Below, in pieces: positions 8,045 through 14,211 of a stretch of 17,864 nucleotides of DNA. How positions within the stretch are numbered: position 1 is the stretch's first letter; the number at the start of each line of letters is the position of its first letter. The position numbers were made by a program, and so were the translations under genes. The notes beneath the pieces are model-generated. The model saw nothing but the letters and a program-made list of their open reading frames with translations. It did no database searches and was not told the origin of the DNA. This stretch comes from an uncultured Clostridium sp. (GTDB lineage: Bacteria > Bacillota > Clostridia > Lachnospirales > Lachnospiraceae), in assembly GCA_934438135.1 (NCBI GenBank), contig CAKSBP010000053.1, positions 1 through 17,864 of the forward strand, written 5' to 3'.

Positions 8045-8884
8045 TTAGTCTCTCGACCATTGAAGCGGCTTATCCATATGGTCTACTGTATCAAATGAAT
8101 ATCCTGCGTCTTTTAACTGTTTTATAATCTGTGGAAGGAGTCTTGCAGTCAGTTCATTACACTTGGAATCATGCATTAAAATAACCGGATGATTATACTT
8201 TTTGTAATCTTTATTGATATTCTGCATAATTGAATAAGCAGTCGGGTGTCCAACCGAATCTTCAGCGGTAACATTCCAGTCGTAGTAATTAAATCCCTTA
8301 GCCTCCAATTCAGAAATCACTTCATTTCCATAGCTGCGAATATAGGAATTTGCACTCCCCCAAGGAAAACGCCAGATTTTTGTTTCAACACCTGTTATCT
8401 CTTTAATTACTTTGTATGCCTTGTTAAAATCTTCCAGGTAAGCTTCTTTAGAACAATACATTGTAGAACCTTCGTGGGAATAAGTATGTACTCCAATTGC
8501 ATTTCCATTTTTCAGCATTTCTTTTAAAATTGGTTTTGTCTCATCCGTTACCTGGCTTCCAATCAGAAAAAACGTTGCAACCGCTCCGTTATCCTTTAAA
8601 GTTTTCAAGTTTGTTTTTGTAATTTCGGATGGTCCATCATCAAATGTCAGATAAGCAATCTTTTCCTGGCTTTTCGGATCTGTCGACAGATTCTCTACCG
8701 TTGCTTCCTCCGAAAGTGTTTTCACTGTATTATCTGACATGTTTTCCTTTTCTTCTGCCCTTTGATTTACCAGACGCTCTTTTAACTCAGCATATGTATT
8801 TCCACTGTATACATTCTGTTCTACCCGGTAACATATAAATAACGCAAAACAGCAGAATACTGCAATAACAATTTTCTTAGACAA
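8045..8884 (-). CDS. Membrane-anchored polysaccharide deacetylase (NodB/CE4 domain)
   Basis: This enzyme should remove N-acetyl groups from peptidoglycan or another surface glycan outside the membrane. The 279-aa protein opens with an N-terminal hydrophobic anchor (about 4-19) and a polar linker, then a NodB domain (about 75-265). The CE4 motifs are complete: TFDDGP with Asp 82 and 83, HTYSH with His 133 and 137, RFPWGS (Arg 172), DWNV (202-205) and LMHD with His 238. The start codon is TTG, supported by AAGGTG six bases before it; no ATG exists until residue 49. It precedes a SpoIID-like/peptidoglycan-binding gene by 66 bases, hinting at joint wall or spore-cortex work, as for PdaA-type enzymes. 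The family is certain; substrate and timing are inferred. Confidence 0.9.
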   Translation of the reverse strand: MSKKIVIAVFCCFALFICYRVEQNVYSGNTYAELKERLVNQRAEEKENMSDNTVKTLSEEATVENLSTDPKSQEKIAYLTFDDGPSEITKTNLKTLKDNGAVATFFLIGSQVTDETKPILKEMLKNGNAIGVHTYSHEGSTMYCSKEAYLEDFNKAYKVIKEITGVETKIWRFPWGSANSYIRSYGNEVISELEAKGFNYYDWNVTAEDSVGHPTAYSIMQNINKDYKKYNHPVILMHDSKCNELTARLLPQIIKQLKDAGYSFDTVDHMDKPLQWSRD

Positions 8885-8939
8885 AGAATCACCTTAATTA
8901 ACTCGCCTAATTCAATTTATTATATGCGGTATTCTGCTG
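8850..8939. repeat. Inverted repeat flanking the deacetylase start
   Basis: CAGCAGAATACTGC (8850-8863, inside the coding region) and GCGGTATTCTGCTG (8926-8939, upstream) are inverted copies with 13 of 14 bases matching, 62 bases apart. The enclosed stretch holds the ribosome site and TTG start. The upstream arm touches a candidate -10 (TATAAT, 8924-8919 on the minus strand, in the context CATATAAT). No consensus sigma-A -35 is seen; CATATAAT resembles a sporulation sigma-E -10, but this is a guess. Confidence 0.4.
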
Positions 8940-8978
8940 CATTATGGTTATATTTTCACTTGTATTTCTAAATTTTAT

Positions 8979-9569
8979 TTACCGGTTGACTTCAAACCGT
9001 GACAGAGTCCTGATACAACGAAGCAGGCTCTCATACATTTCTTCTTCTGTCCCATCATCAATCGTAACATCCATCACAACTGCCATATCATGCAGCTGTT
9101 TCTTCGTAACTCGGTTCCGCATGGACATCAGAATGTCCTGCTTCTCCTGAAATGTTCTGGCATCCAGAAAACGTTCGACATCCGGCTCCATGGCAAATTC
9201 CTCATCCGCAGGCATTTTCACTTCCGCCTCCCGTTTCTTTTCTATTGCTCGCTTGTGTACAGCTGATTCTGGTTCATCCGCATTACCCGTTACGGACCTC
9301 TCTGTTTCTAATGTTTCCTGCTGTTCCAATGGTGACAATACCTTTTCAAAACGATACTTCTGAGCAGCCTCTGGATACTTTTGTTTATCCACCTCAGAAA
9401 GGAACATATCAAGCGGTCTTGCATAGATTTTAAATTCTCCATACAGTGCCTGATAAATGACCATTTCTTCCCTTGTTTCCGTGTGGAGAGCCACTGCCAC
9501 AATCTGATAATATTTCTTTTTAAAATGCCTGTAAAACTCGCCTGGCTTCGGTATCTCTCTCTGACTCAT
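8979..9569 (-). CDS. DUF1653 domain-containing protein with C-terminal extension
   Basis: The first 75 residues of this 196-aa protein match DUF1653, a small beta domain of unknown function: G-x-x-Y-R-H-F-K, ALHTETREEMVIYQALYG, then a segment with RPLDMFLSEV and a closing YRFE. The rest is a charged, probably disordered linker (about 76-130) and a helical C-terminal domain (about 131-193) that I do not recognise. DUF1653 proteins are often only about 70-100 aa, so the extension is notable. AAGGTGG lies a few bases before the ATG. It follows ilvE by 16 bases and should share its transcript; nothing in the sequence ties it to amino-acid metabolism. Cytoplasmic by lack of signal or membrane segments. 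Confidence 0.8.
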   Translation of the reverse strand: MSQREIPKPGEFYRHFKKKYYQIVAVALHTETREEMVIYQALYGEFKIYARPLDMFLSEVDKQKYPEAAQKYRFEKVLSPLEQQETLETERSVTGNADEPESAVHKRAIEKKREAEVKMPADEEFAMEPDVERFLDARTFQEKQDILMSMRNRVTKKQLHDMAVVMDVTIDDGTEEEMYESLLRCIRTLSRFEVNR

Positions 9570-9585
9570 AGCCCACCTTCAAAAT

Positions 9586-10656
9586 TTATTTTACTTCAAC
9601 AGTCCATCCAAATTCATCTTTAATTTTACCTAACTGGATTCCTGTAATGGTATCATACAACTTCTGGCTGATTTCACCAATTCCACCGTCTCTAATCTGC
9701 ATTACGTTATTTTCAAAACGTAAGTGTCCAACTGGTGAAATAACTGCTGCTGTACCACTTCCCCAGCACTCTTCCAAAGCACCAGTTTTAGCAGCTTCCA
9801 CCAATTCATCTACAGAAACTCTTCTTTCCTCAACCGGAAGTCCCCAATGTTTGCAAAGAGCGATAACAGAGTCTCTTGTAACACCTGGCAAAATACTTCC
9901 ATTTAACATAGGAGTAACTACTTTACCATTAATCTTAAAGAAGATGTTCATGGCACCTACTTCTTCGATGTATTTACGTTCTACACCATCCAGCCATAAT
10001 ACCTGTGAATATCCATCATCATGTGCTTTTACCTGTGCAGCTAAAGATGCAACATAGTTACCACCTGTCTTAGCCTCACCAATACCACCACGTACAGCTC
10101 TTACATAATCATCTTCAATCCAGATTTTAACAGGATTCAATCCTTCTGGATAATATGCACCTACTGGACTGCAGATAATCATAAACTGATACGTATCAGA
10201 TGGTCTTACACCTAGGAATGGATCAGTTGCAATAATAAATGGCCTAATATATAAAGAAGTTCCTGGCTTAGTAGGAATCCATGCATTATCTACCTGAACT
10301 AATTCTTTTACAGCCTGTACGAAATCTTCTTCCGGAATCTCTGGAATACAGATACGGCGGTTTGTATTAGCCGCTCTTTCTGCATTTTTATCAGGACGGA
10401 ATAAAAGAATCTTTCCTTCTTCTGTTCTATATGCTTTTAAGCCTTCGAACATTTCCTGACCATAATGGAATACCATAGCAGATGGCTGCAGTACTACTGG
10501 CTGATATTCTACGATTCTAGGATCATGCCATCCTTTTCCTGTCTCATAATTCATAATAAACATGTGATCAGTGAAAATGGTTCCGAACACTAACGGATTA
10601 TCTTTTCCTGGAATTGGTTTTGGATTTTTTGTTTTCTCTACACGAATATTTAACAT
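9586..10656 (-). CDS. ilvE: Branched-chain amino-acid aminotransferase
   Basis: IlvE transfers the amino group between glutamate and the keto acids of leucine, isoleucine and valine, using PLP. The 356-aa protein is a class IV (fold-type IV) aminotransferase of the long BCAT form. Recognisable parts are FHYGQEMFEGLKAY (63-76), SLYIRPF, the Schiff-base lysine at about 196 in GIGEAKTGGNYVAS, the EEVGAMNIFF segment carrying the cofactor-binding Glu, and a GILPGVTR-like turn (SILPGVTRDSV). The longest frame begins 14 codons earlier, but AAAGGA lies eight bases before the ATG at 10656 (MLNIRVEK), the usual family start. A clear promoter (10785-10813) stands upstream, and a DUF1653 gene follows by 16 bases. 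No T-box leader is visible in the roughly 120-base 5' leader. Confidence 0.93.
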   Translation of the reverse strand: MLNIRVEKTKNPKPIPGKDNPLVFGTIFTDHMFIMNYETGKGWHDPRIVEYQPVVLQPSAMVFHYGQEMFEGLKAYRTEEGKILLFRPDKNAERAANTNRRICIPEIPEEDFVQAVKELVQVDNAWIPTKPGTSLYIRPFIIATDPFLGVRPSDTYQFMIICSPVGAYYPEGLNPVKIWIEDDYVRAVRGGIGEAKTGGNYVASLAAQVKAHDDGYSQVLWLDGVERKYIEEVGAMNIFFKINGKVVTPMLNGSILPGVTRDSVIALCKHWGLPVEERRVSVDELVEAAKTGALEECWGSGTAAVISPVGHLRFENNVMQIRDGGIGEISQKLYDTITGIQLGKIKDEFGWTVEVK

Positions 10657-10784
10657 TACTATCATCCTTTCTCTTTTTTTCCCGGCTAATCCATCCAAGC
10701 TAACATTCTAATTTCAACACAGCAGACAGATTCTATGTACATACCAATCCTGTTTCGCTTAAAATGCAGTAGTCATTTTTTTAT

Positions 10785-10813
10785 ATGATAAACTTCTGAC
10801 ATAAATTTTTCAA
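10785..10813 (-). promoter_or_regulatory. Sigma-A promoter for ilvE
   Basis: On the minus strand TTGAAA (10813-10808), a 17-base spacer and TATCAT (10790-10785) form a good vegetative promoter, giving a 5' leader of about 120 bases before the ilvE ATG. Confidence 0.7.
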
Positions 10814-10830
10814 GTATTTTTGCTAAATTT

Positions 10831-10849
10831 ATTCACTATACATGTGAAT
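10831..10849. promoter_or_regulatory. Operator-like dyad between ilvE and the divergent membrane gene
   Basis: ATTCAC and GTGAAT are perfect inverted half-sites around a seven-base centre (TATACAT). The dyad lies 18 bases upstream of the ilvE -35 and on the upstream side of the divergent plus-strand gene, a usual place for a regulator site. The regulator is unknown. Confidence 0.35.
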
Positions 10850-10948
10850 CATCTTCAACTATCCTTTCAAATTATATAAAATCCGATTGTGGCAATTATT
10901 CCATCTTTTGATACTCATAATCCATCCTTCTCTGCAAATAATAAAATT

Positions 10949-11347
10949 ATGAAAAAAAACTTTCTTTCCACTTTTTTTATCTGCGGTGCCACTGGATGGG
11001 TTCTAGAGTGTTTCTGGACAGGACTTTCCTCTATATTTAACAAGCACGATCCAAAACTTGTCTGTCGTACTTCTCTCTGGATGTTTCCCATTTATGGACT
11101 GGCCGCTTTTATTAAACCAATCAGTAGACGGCTGGAAAATTCCCGTGTCTTAGTAAGAGGAGGTGTTTATTCCTGTATCATTTTCCTCACGGAATTCATA
11201 ACTGGCGAACTTTTAAACAAAATCAAGGCATGCCCGTGGGATTACAGCAAGTCGCGGTTTAATTTTGATGGTGTCGTACGGTTTGACTATCTGCCTGTAT
11301 GGTTTATAGTCGGTCTGCTGTACGAAAAAATGCTCAAGAAAATCTAA
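10949..11347 (+). CDS. CmpB-family putative ABC transporter permease (short membrane protein)
   Basis: This is a small integral membrane protein of about 132 aa related to the 'putative ABC transporter permease' CmpB family (PF06541). Its opening FFICGATGWVLECFW matches the family's F-x-GxxGWxxE start, and WMFPIYGLAAF and a final YLPVWFIVGLLYEKM segment also fit. Three to four membrane helices are visible. No ATPase partner is nearby, and the transport role of the family is not proven. The reading frame is open back to a GTG at 10889, but the extra 20 residues are polar and not family-like; neither start has a clear ribosome site, so I prefer the ATG at 10949 with low certainty. It is convergent with the MIF-like gene across a hairpin terminator. 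Confidence 0.72.
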   Translation: MKKNFLSTFFICGATGWVLECFWTGLSSIFNKHDPKLVCRTSLWMFPIYGLAAFIKPISRRLENSRVLVRGGVYSCIIFLTEFITGELLNKIKACPWDYSKSRFNFDGVVRFDYLPVWFIVGLLYEKMLKKI

Positions 11348-11350
11348 ACG

Positions 11351-11374
11351 AGGGAGTAGCTGTTAATACTCCCT
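11351..11374. terminator. Bidirectional terminator between convergent genes
   Basis: AGGGAGTA (11351-11358) pairs with TACTCCCT (11367-11374) around an eight-base loop, between the ends of the membrane gene (11347) and the MIF-like gene (11380). Both outer flanks are moderately T-rich in their reading direction, so it probably ends both transcripts. Confidence 0.65.
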
Positions 11375-11379
11375 TGGTT

Positions 11380-11727
11380 CTAAAAGTTTACGCCATTCCA
11401 GCCCCACGCTGTAGTGACCTCTTCATATTTAATATAAATTTTATCTTCTGGAACTCCTGTTACTTCTTTATAAATTCTGCTAATCTCTGCTGTCATTTTG
11501 TCATAGTCTTCTTTCGATGCCCTTCCAAAGATTTTCACTTCTACAAAAACAATTTTCGGTGATTTTTCACCTTTAAAATATAGGGTGTAATTATCCTCAA
11601 ATCCCACCATCAGCCAAGATTCGCTTTTTCCCGGAATCAGTTCAATTGCCTTTCCTAACTTTGTTTTAATTTCTTCTTCCTGAGCTTTGGAAAGGGTAAA
11701 AGAGATCTTTGAATTAATAAATGGCAT
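11380..11727 (-). CDS. MIF-like tautomerase (phenylpyruvate tautomerase family)
   Basis: The 115-aa protein has the size and layout of macrophage migration inhibitory factor and bacterial phenylpyruvate tautomerases. It starts Met-Pro, so removal of Met would expose the catalytic N-terminal proline. Further matches are the GKSESWLMV strand with a lysine near residue 34, VEVKIFG, and the C-terminal YIKYEEV and WGWNG segment, where MIF has YINY and GWN. The CXXC oxidoreductase motif of mammalian MIF is absent. It should form a cytoplasmic trimer that tautomerises keto/enol compounds; the true substrate is unknown. AAGGAGG six bases before the ATG fixes the start. It is a single-gene unit: a terminator follows and TATAAT-rich promoter sequence precedes. 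Confidence 0.85.
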   Translation of the reverse strand: MPFINSKISFTLSKAQEEEIKTKLGKAIELIPGKSESWLMVGFEDNYTLYFKGEKSPKIVFVEVKIFGRASKEDYDKMTAEISRIYKEVTGVPEDKIYIKYEEVTTAWGWNGVNF

Positions 11728-11773
11728 AAACGCCCTCCTTTTTCTTTTATGTATTATTTTTTACATATATTTC

Positions 11774-11790
11774 ATTATATCAAAATTATA
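11774..11790 (-). promoter_or_regulatory. Candidate -10 elements for the MIF-like gene
   Basis: Two TATAAT hexamers occur on the minus strand (11779-11774 and 11790-11785), 47 to 58 bases before the MIF-like start. Neither has a good -35 at 16-18 bases, so the exact start site is unclear. Confidence 0.4.
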
Positions 11791-11834
11791 TTTATTTTGC
11801 TAGTAATACACTCTTTTTTTTAACACATTTCTTA

Positions 11835-11843
11835 TGCTATAAT
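11835..11843 (+). promoter_or_regulatory. Extended -10 promoter for the GNAT gene
   Basis: TGCTATAAT is a perfect extended -10, 32 bases before the ATG at 11876. A T-rich run occupies the -35 position. It would give a leader of about 26 bases containing the AGGAGG site. Confidence 0.65.
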
Positions 11844-11875
11844 TCGTTTATTGAATGTTACAGGAGGAAAAACCG

Positions 11876-12877
11876 ATGAAACTACAACAAGTTATTTTTT
11901 ACTGTCACAACCTGACTGCTATTCAAAACAGTGAATTTCTGAAAGATTTAAAATCTCATAATGTTGATCTTTTCTTCTTCCAGCCTAATAGAAAAGCGGC
12001 TAATATCTCTGCCATCCTTAAAGACAGAGCACTTCTCCTTACAGACCTGCCTGATGGACAGAACTTTTCCAACGTGTTACATGTTCCATATCTCGGAAAA
12101 TATGATACCCAGAATTCCTTTGACTATTCTGATGCAGTTTCTCTTTTTGAAGAAATAGAATCACTGACCTATTCTTATGTCGTTCATCAGTGGCATCGTG
12201 CCATGGGACTGCCCATTACTATATGTAGTACAGAACGTATTATTATTCGCGAACTGACTATGGAAGACATCCCTAATTTATATCACCTATACCAGAACCC
12301 AGAAAATACTGCTTTTCTTCCAGAACGTGGAATGACACTGGAAGAAGAAATAGAACATCACAGACAGTACCAAAAATGCTGTTATGAATTTTTAGGATAC
12401 GGTCTCTGGGGTATTTTTCTAAAAAATAATACTTTAATTGGACATGCCGGTATTCAAAATATAAACTTTGATAAATTAAACTGCCCTGATTCTCTCTCCT
12501 TAGAATCTTCCACACCGATAGAATTATGTTACCTGATTGATAAGCCATTCCAAAAACAAGGATATGCCAGAGAAGCAGTTTATGAAATTTACCGTTATGC
12601 ATCTAAGGAACTTGAAATAAAGCATCTTGCCTGTTTTGTTGCAAAAAATAATCTTTCCTCTATAAAACTCGCTATGGATATGGGAATGAAACCGTATTCA
12701 GAAGGTATTTATCAGGACTTTCCATGCCGAATCTTTGTATCAGAAAAATTATCAGATTGGATTCCCTTTTATGAAAAGGAACGAAAAAGAACACAGGCTG
12801 CAAGATATACGTGGAGAGAAGCACAGCGCAAACCTATTCAGTCCGTGTACAAGAAATTATATAAAAGGAATCGATAA
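11876..12877 (+). CDS. GNAT-family N-acetyltransferase with extra N-terminal domain
   Basis: Residues about 118-280 of this 333-aa protein are a GNAT acyltransferase of the RimJ/RimL type: TERIIIRELTMEDI at the start, IELCYLIDKPFQKQGYAREAV with the acetyl-CoA loop (Q-x-x-G-Y-A), and a C-terminal AMDMGMKP segment. It would move an acetyl group from acetyl-CoA to an amine; the acceptor is unknown. The first 115 residues (MKLQQVIFYCHNLTAIQ onward) form an alpha/beta domain that I cannot name; it may be a degenerate receiver or HAD-like fold. The tail is basic (YKKLYKRNR). The frame opens at 11855, but that segment contains the AGGAGG ribosome site, eight bases before the ATG at 11876, which is thus the start. 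It is a single-gene unit closed by a strong terminator. Confidence 0.8.
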   Translation: MKLQQVIFYCHNLTAIQNSEFLKDLKSHNVDLFFFQPNRKAANISAILKDRALLLTDLPDGQNFSNVLHVPYLGKYDTQNSFDYSDAVSLFEEIESLTYSYVVHQWHRAMGLPITICSTERIIIRELTMEDIPNLYHLYQNPENTAFLPERGMTLEEEIEHHRQYQKCCYEFLGYGLWGIFLKNNTLIGHAGIQNINFDKLNCPDSLSLESSTPIELCYLIDKPFQKQGYAREAVYEIYRYASKELEIKHLACFVAKNNLSSIKLAMDMGMKPYSEGIYQDFPCRIFVSEKLSDWIPFYEKERKRTQAARYTWREAQRKPIQSVYKKLYKRNR

Positions 12878-12891
12878 GAAAAGGTATAGGA

Positions 12892-12931
12892 AAAGAACCT
12901 TTAAGAATACAAAAATCTTTAAAGGTTCTTT
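12892..12931. terminator. Strong bidirectional terminator
   Basis: AAAGAACCTTTAA (12892-12904) and TTAAAGGTTCTTT (12919-12931) are perfect 13-base inverted copies around a 14-base loop, between the convergent GNAT (ends 12877) and lipoprotein (ends 12943) genes. U-rich stretches follow on both strands, so it serves both. Confidence 0.8.
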
Positions 12932-12942
12932 GTGTATTATAC

Positions 12943-13353
12943 TTATTTTACTGTAGCATTGGATTCATCTGCTGCATTACCGTTTTCTACATTATTTTCA
13001 TTTACTGCAGCACCACCTTTTGTTGTACCATTTGATGCACTGTTTCCATTTGCTGCTGTACCATTACCGTTTCCTGCATTGTCTGTATCTCCAGCAACAT
13101 CTCCTACCGCATCGTCAACTGCATTGCCGACATCATTCGCTGCATCATCTATGGCATCTCCAGCATCATCTATGGCATCTGTAACTCCGTCTCCATCAGA
13201 ATCACTGGCTGCACCATCATCCGTGGTTCCATTATTCTGTGTTGCTGTATTGTCATCTGTTCCATTGCCTGTGTCATCACCTGAACCACAGGCTGTTAAA
13301 CCAACTAATCCAAAACAGCAGATAGCAAGTAATAAATACAATCTTCTTTTCAT
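12943..13353 (-). CDS. Low-complexity Asp/Asn/Gly-rich lipoprotein
   Basis: The 136-aa protein starts with a lipoprotein signal: basic MKRR, a hydrophobic core and the lipobox L-T-A-C (Cys 22), so it should be lipid-anchored on the outer face of the membrane. The mature part is almost entirely D, N, G, A and T and probably disordered. It includes DSDGDGVTD, which resembles a thrombospondin-type-3 calcium loop, and repeated DAIDDA-like heptads. Part of this comes from an exact 18-base DNA repeat with a 21-base period (13142-13159 and 13163-13180). No enzyme domain is present. AGGAGG lies eight bases before the ATG. It stands alone between a bidirectional terminator and the end of the DUF4130 gene; read-through from that operon is possible. 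Function unknown; a surface spacer or cation binder is a guess. Confidence 0.8.
   Translation of the reverse strand: MKRRLYLLLAICCFGLVGLTACGSGDDTGNGTDDNTATQNNGTTDDGAASDSDGDGVTDAIDDAGDAIDDAANDVGNAVDDAVGDVAGDTDNAGNGNGTAANGNSASNGTTKGGAAVNENNVENGNAADESNATVK
13142..13180. repeat. Tandem 21-base repeat in the lipoprotein gene
   Basis: An 18-base block starting GCATCATCTATGG occurs exactly twice with a 21-base period (13142-13159 and 13163-13180). It codes for two copies of a DAIDDA heptad unit. The period is a multiple of three, so gain or loss of units keeps the frame. Confidence 0.7.
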
Positions 13354-13440
13354 GAGATATGCCTCCTATTTAATAAATCATTTACAGGACTAGTATTTCT
13401 CATTTCTTTCTAAATATGCAACAGCTTTTATAAGGCTTAT

Positions 13441-14211
13441 TTATTTTTTTCCCTTCCACTCCACTTCTGGCATATATTCCCGATATCGGTTTGGAAGCAT
13501 TTGAAAGCGAAGTTTATCATTTTTCCGTTCTTTAATTCCTATCGTATCTACAAACTGCTTCCACAGCCTGTAATATTCATCTTTTTCTGCTTTCCCTGCA
13601 TGTTCTTCCAAAGAAAAGTTCTGATATAAAAACCATGCTTTTCCTGCCTCATGAAATGCAGCTGTTCTTCTTCCTTCGTCACAAATAATCCAGTTTTCAT
13701 CCGGCATCCTGTCTGAAAAAAAATCTGCCACCACCGCAAGAACATTATTCTCCGGGCGAAATCTCGCTGCAAGAATTCCATTTTTAATCTGTACAAATCG
13801 TAGGAATCCTTCATAATGAAAAAACTCTTTTTTCACATTCTGTTCTATTTTAACAACTGCATTCACATCTGGATTTGTCAAAAAACGAAGTACTTCTTTT
13901 CCCATAGCAAATCCAAGTATAAGAAAACGATAAATATGCTCTGCTTTCTCCGGCCGATTAGAAAGAGAAACATTGTAAAGGATAATATAAATTTCCTCTG
14001 AAATCTTACTGCAAATAGACTTTGTAACCTTTAACGCTTTCTCATTATCCGTCTTTACATAGATGTATTCCGAGAAAAACTCCAGATTATCAGGTTCTTT
14101 AACTCGTATTTCATTATTCGTGTGACCATATCTGCTTACCCAGGCATCATAAATTCCAGTAAAAATTCCAGCAGTGGTATCTTCGCAGATATATACATGC
14201 TTTGTTTTCAT
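13441..14211 (-). CDS. DUF4130-type probable DNA-metabolism protein, partner of the radical SAM protein (TIGR03915 family)
   Basis: The 256-aa cytoplasmic protein matches the family always found beside the 'DNA modification/repair radical SAM' protein and sometimes fused to a uracil-DNA-glycosylase-like domain. The N terminus (VYICEDTTAGIFTGIYDAW) has the family's typical start. The DUF4130 core follows at about 130-215, with FLRFVQIKNGILAARFRPENN, VADFFSDRMPDENWIICDEGR and a helical end. The activity is not known; a link to DNA repair is inferred from that family context. Its ATG overlaps the TGA of the radical SAM gene by four bases, so translation is coupled and one-to-one production is likely. 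It ends about 90 bases before the lipoprotein start. I see no glycosylase domain here, so this strain uses the unfused form. Confidence 0.82.
   Translation of the reverse strand: MKTKHVYICEDTTAGIFTGIYDAWVSRYGHTNNEIRVKEPDNLEFFSEYIYVKTDNEKALKVTKSICSKISEEIYIILYNVSLSNRPEKAEHIYRFLILGFAMGKEVLRFLTNPDVNAVVKIEQNVKKEFFHYEGFLRFVQIKNGILAARFRPENNVLAVVADFFSDRMPDENWIICDEGRRTAAFHEAGKAWFLYQNFSLEEHAGKAEKDEYYRLWKQFVDTIGIKERKNDKLRFQMLPNRYREYMPEVEWKGKK

Noticed and set aside
7085..8098. Plus-strand frames of 120 and 142 codons opposite the SpoIID-like and deacetylase genes
   Set aside because: They lack ribosome sites and family features and oppose genes with clear domains.
10657..10784. T-box or attenuator leader before ilvE
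   Set aside because: No T-box consensus (AGGGTGG...) and no terminator hairpin were found in the leader.
10808..10830. CodY box at the ilvE promoter
   Set aside because: The TCAGAA core nearby matches the CodY consensus poorly (about six mismatches in fifteen), so I do not call it.
11299..11562. An 87-codon plus-strand frame crossing from the membrane gene into the MIF-like gene
   Set aside because: It overlaps the end of one gene, the terminator hairpin and the antisense of another; no ribosome site.
12932..13393. A 153-codon plus-strand Ala/Ser/Pro-rich frame opposite the lipoprotein
   Set aside because: It is the antisense of a low-complexity coding region. The minus strand has a lipobox and a perfect ribosome site, so the lipoprotein is the real gene.
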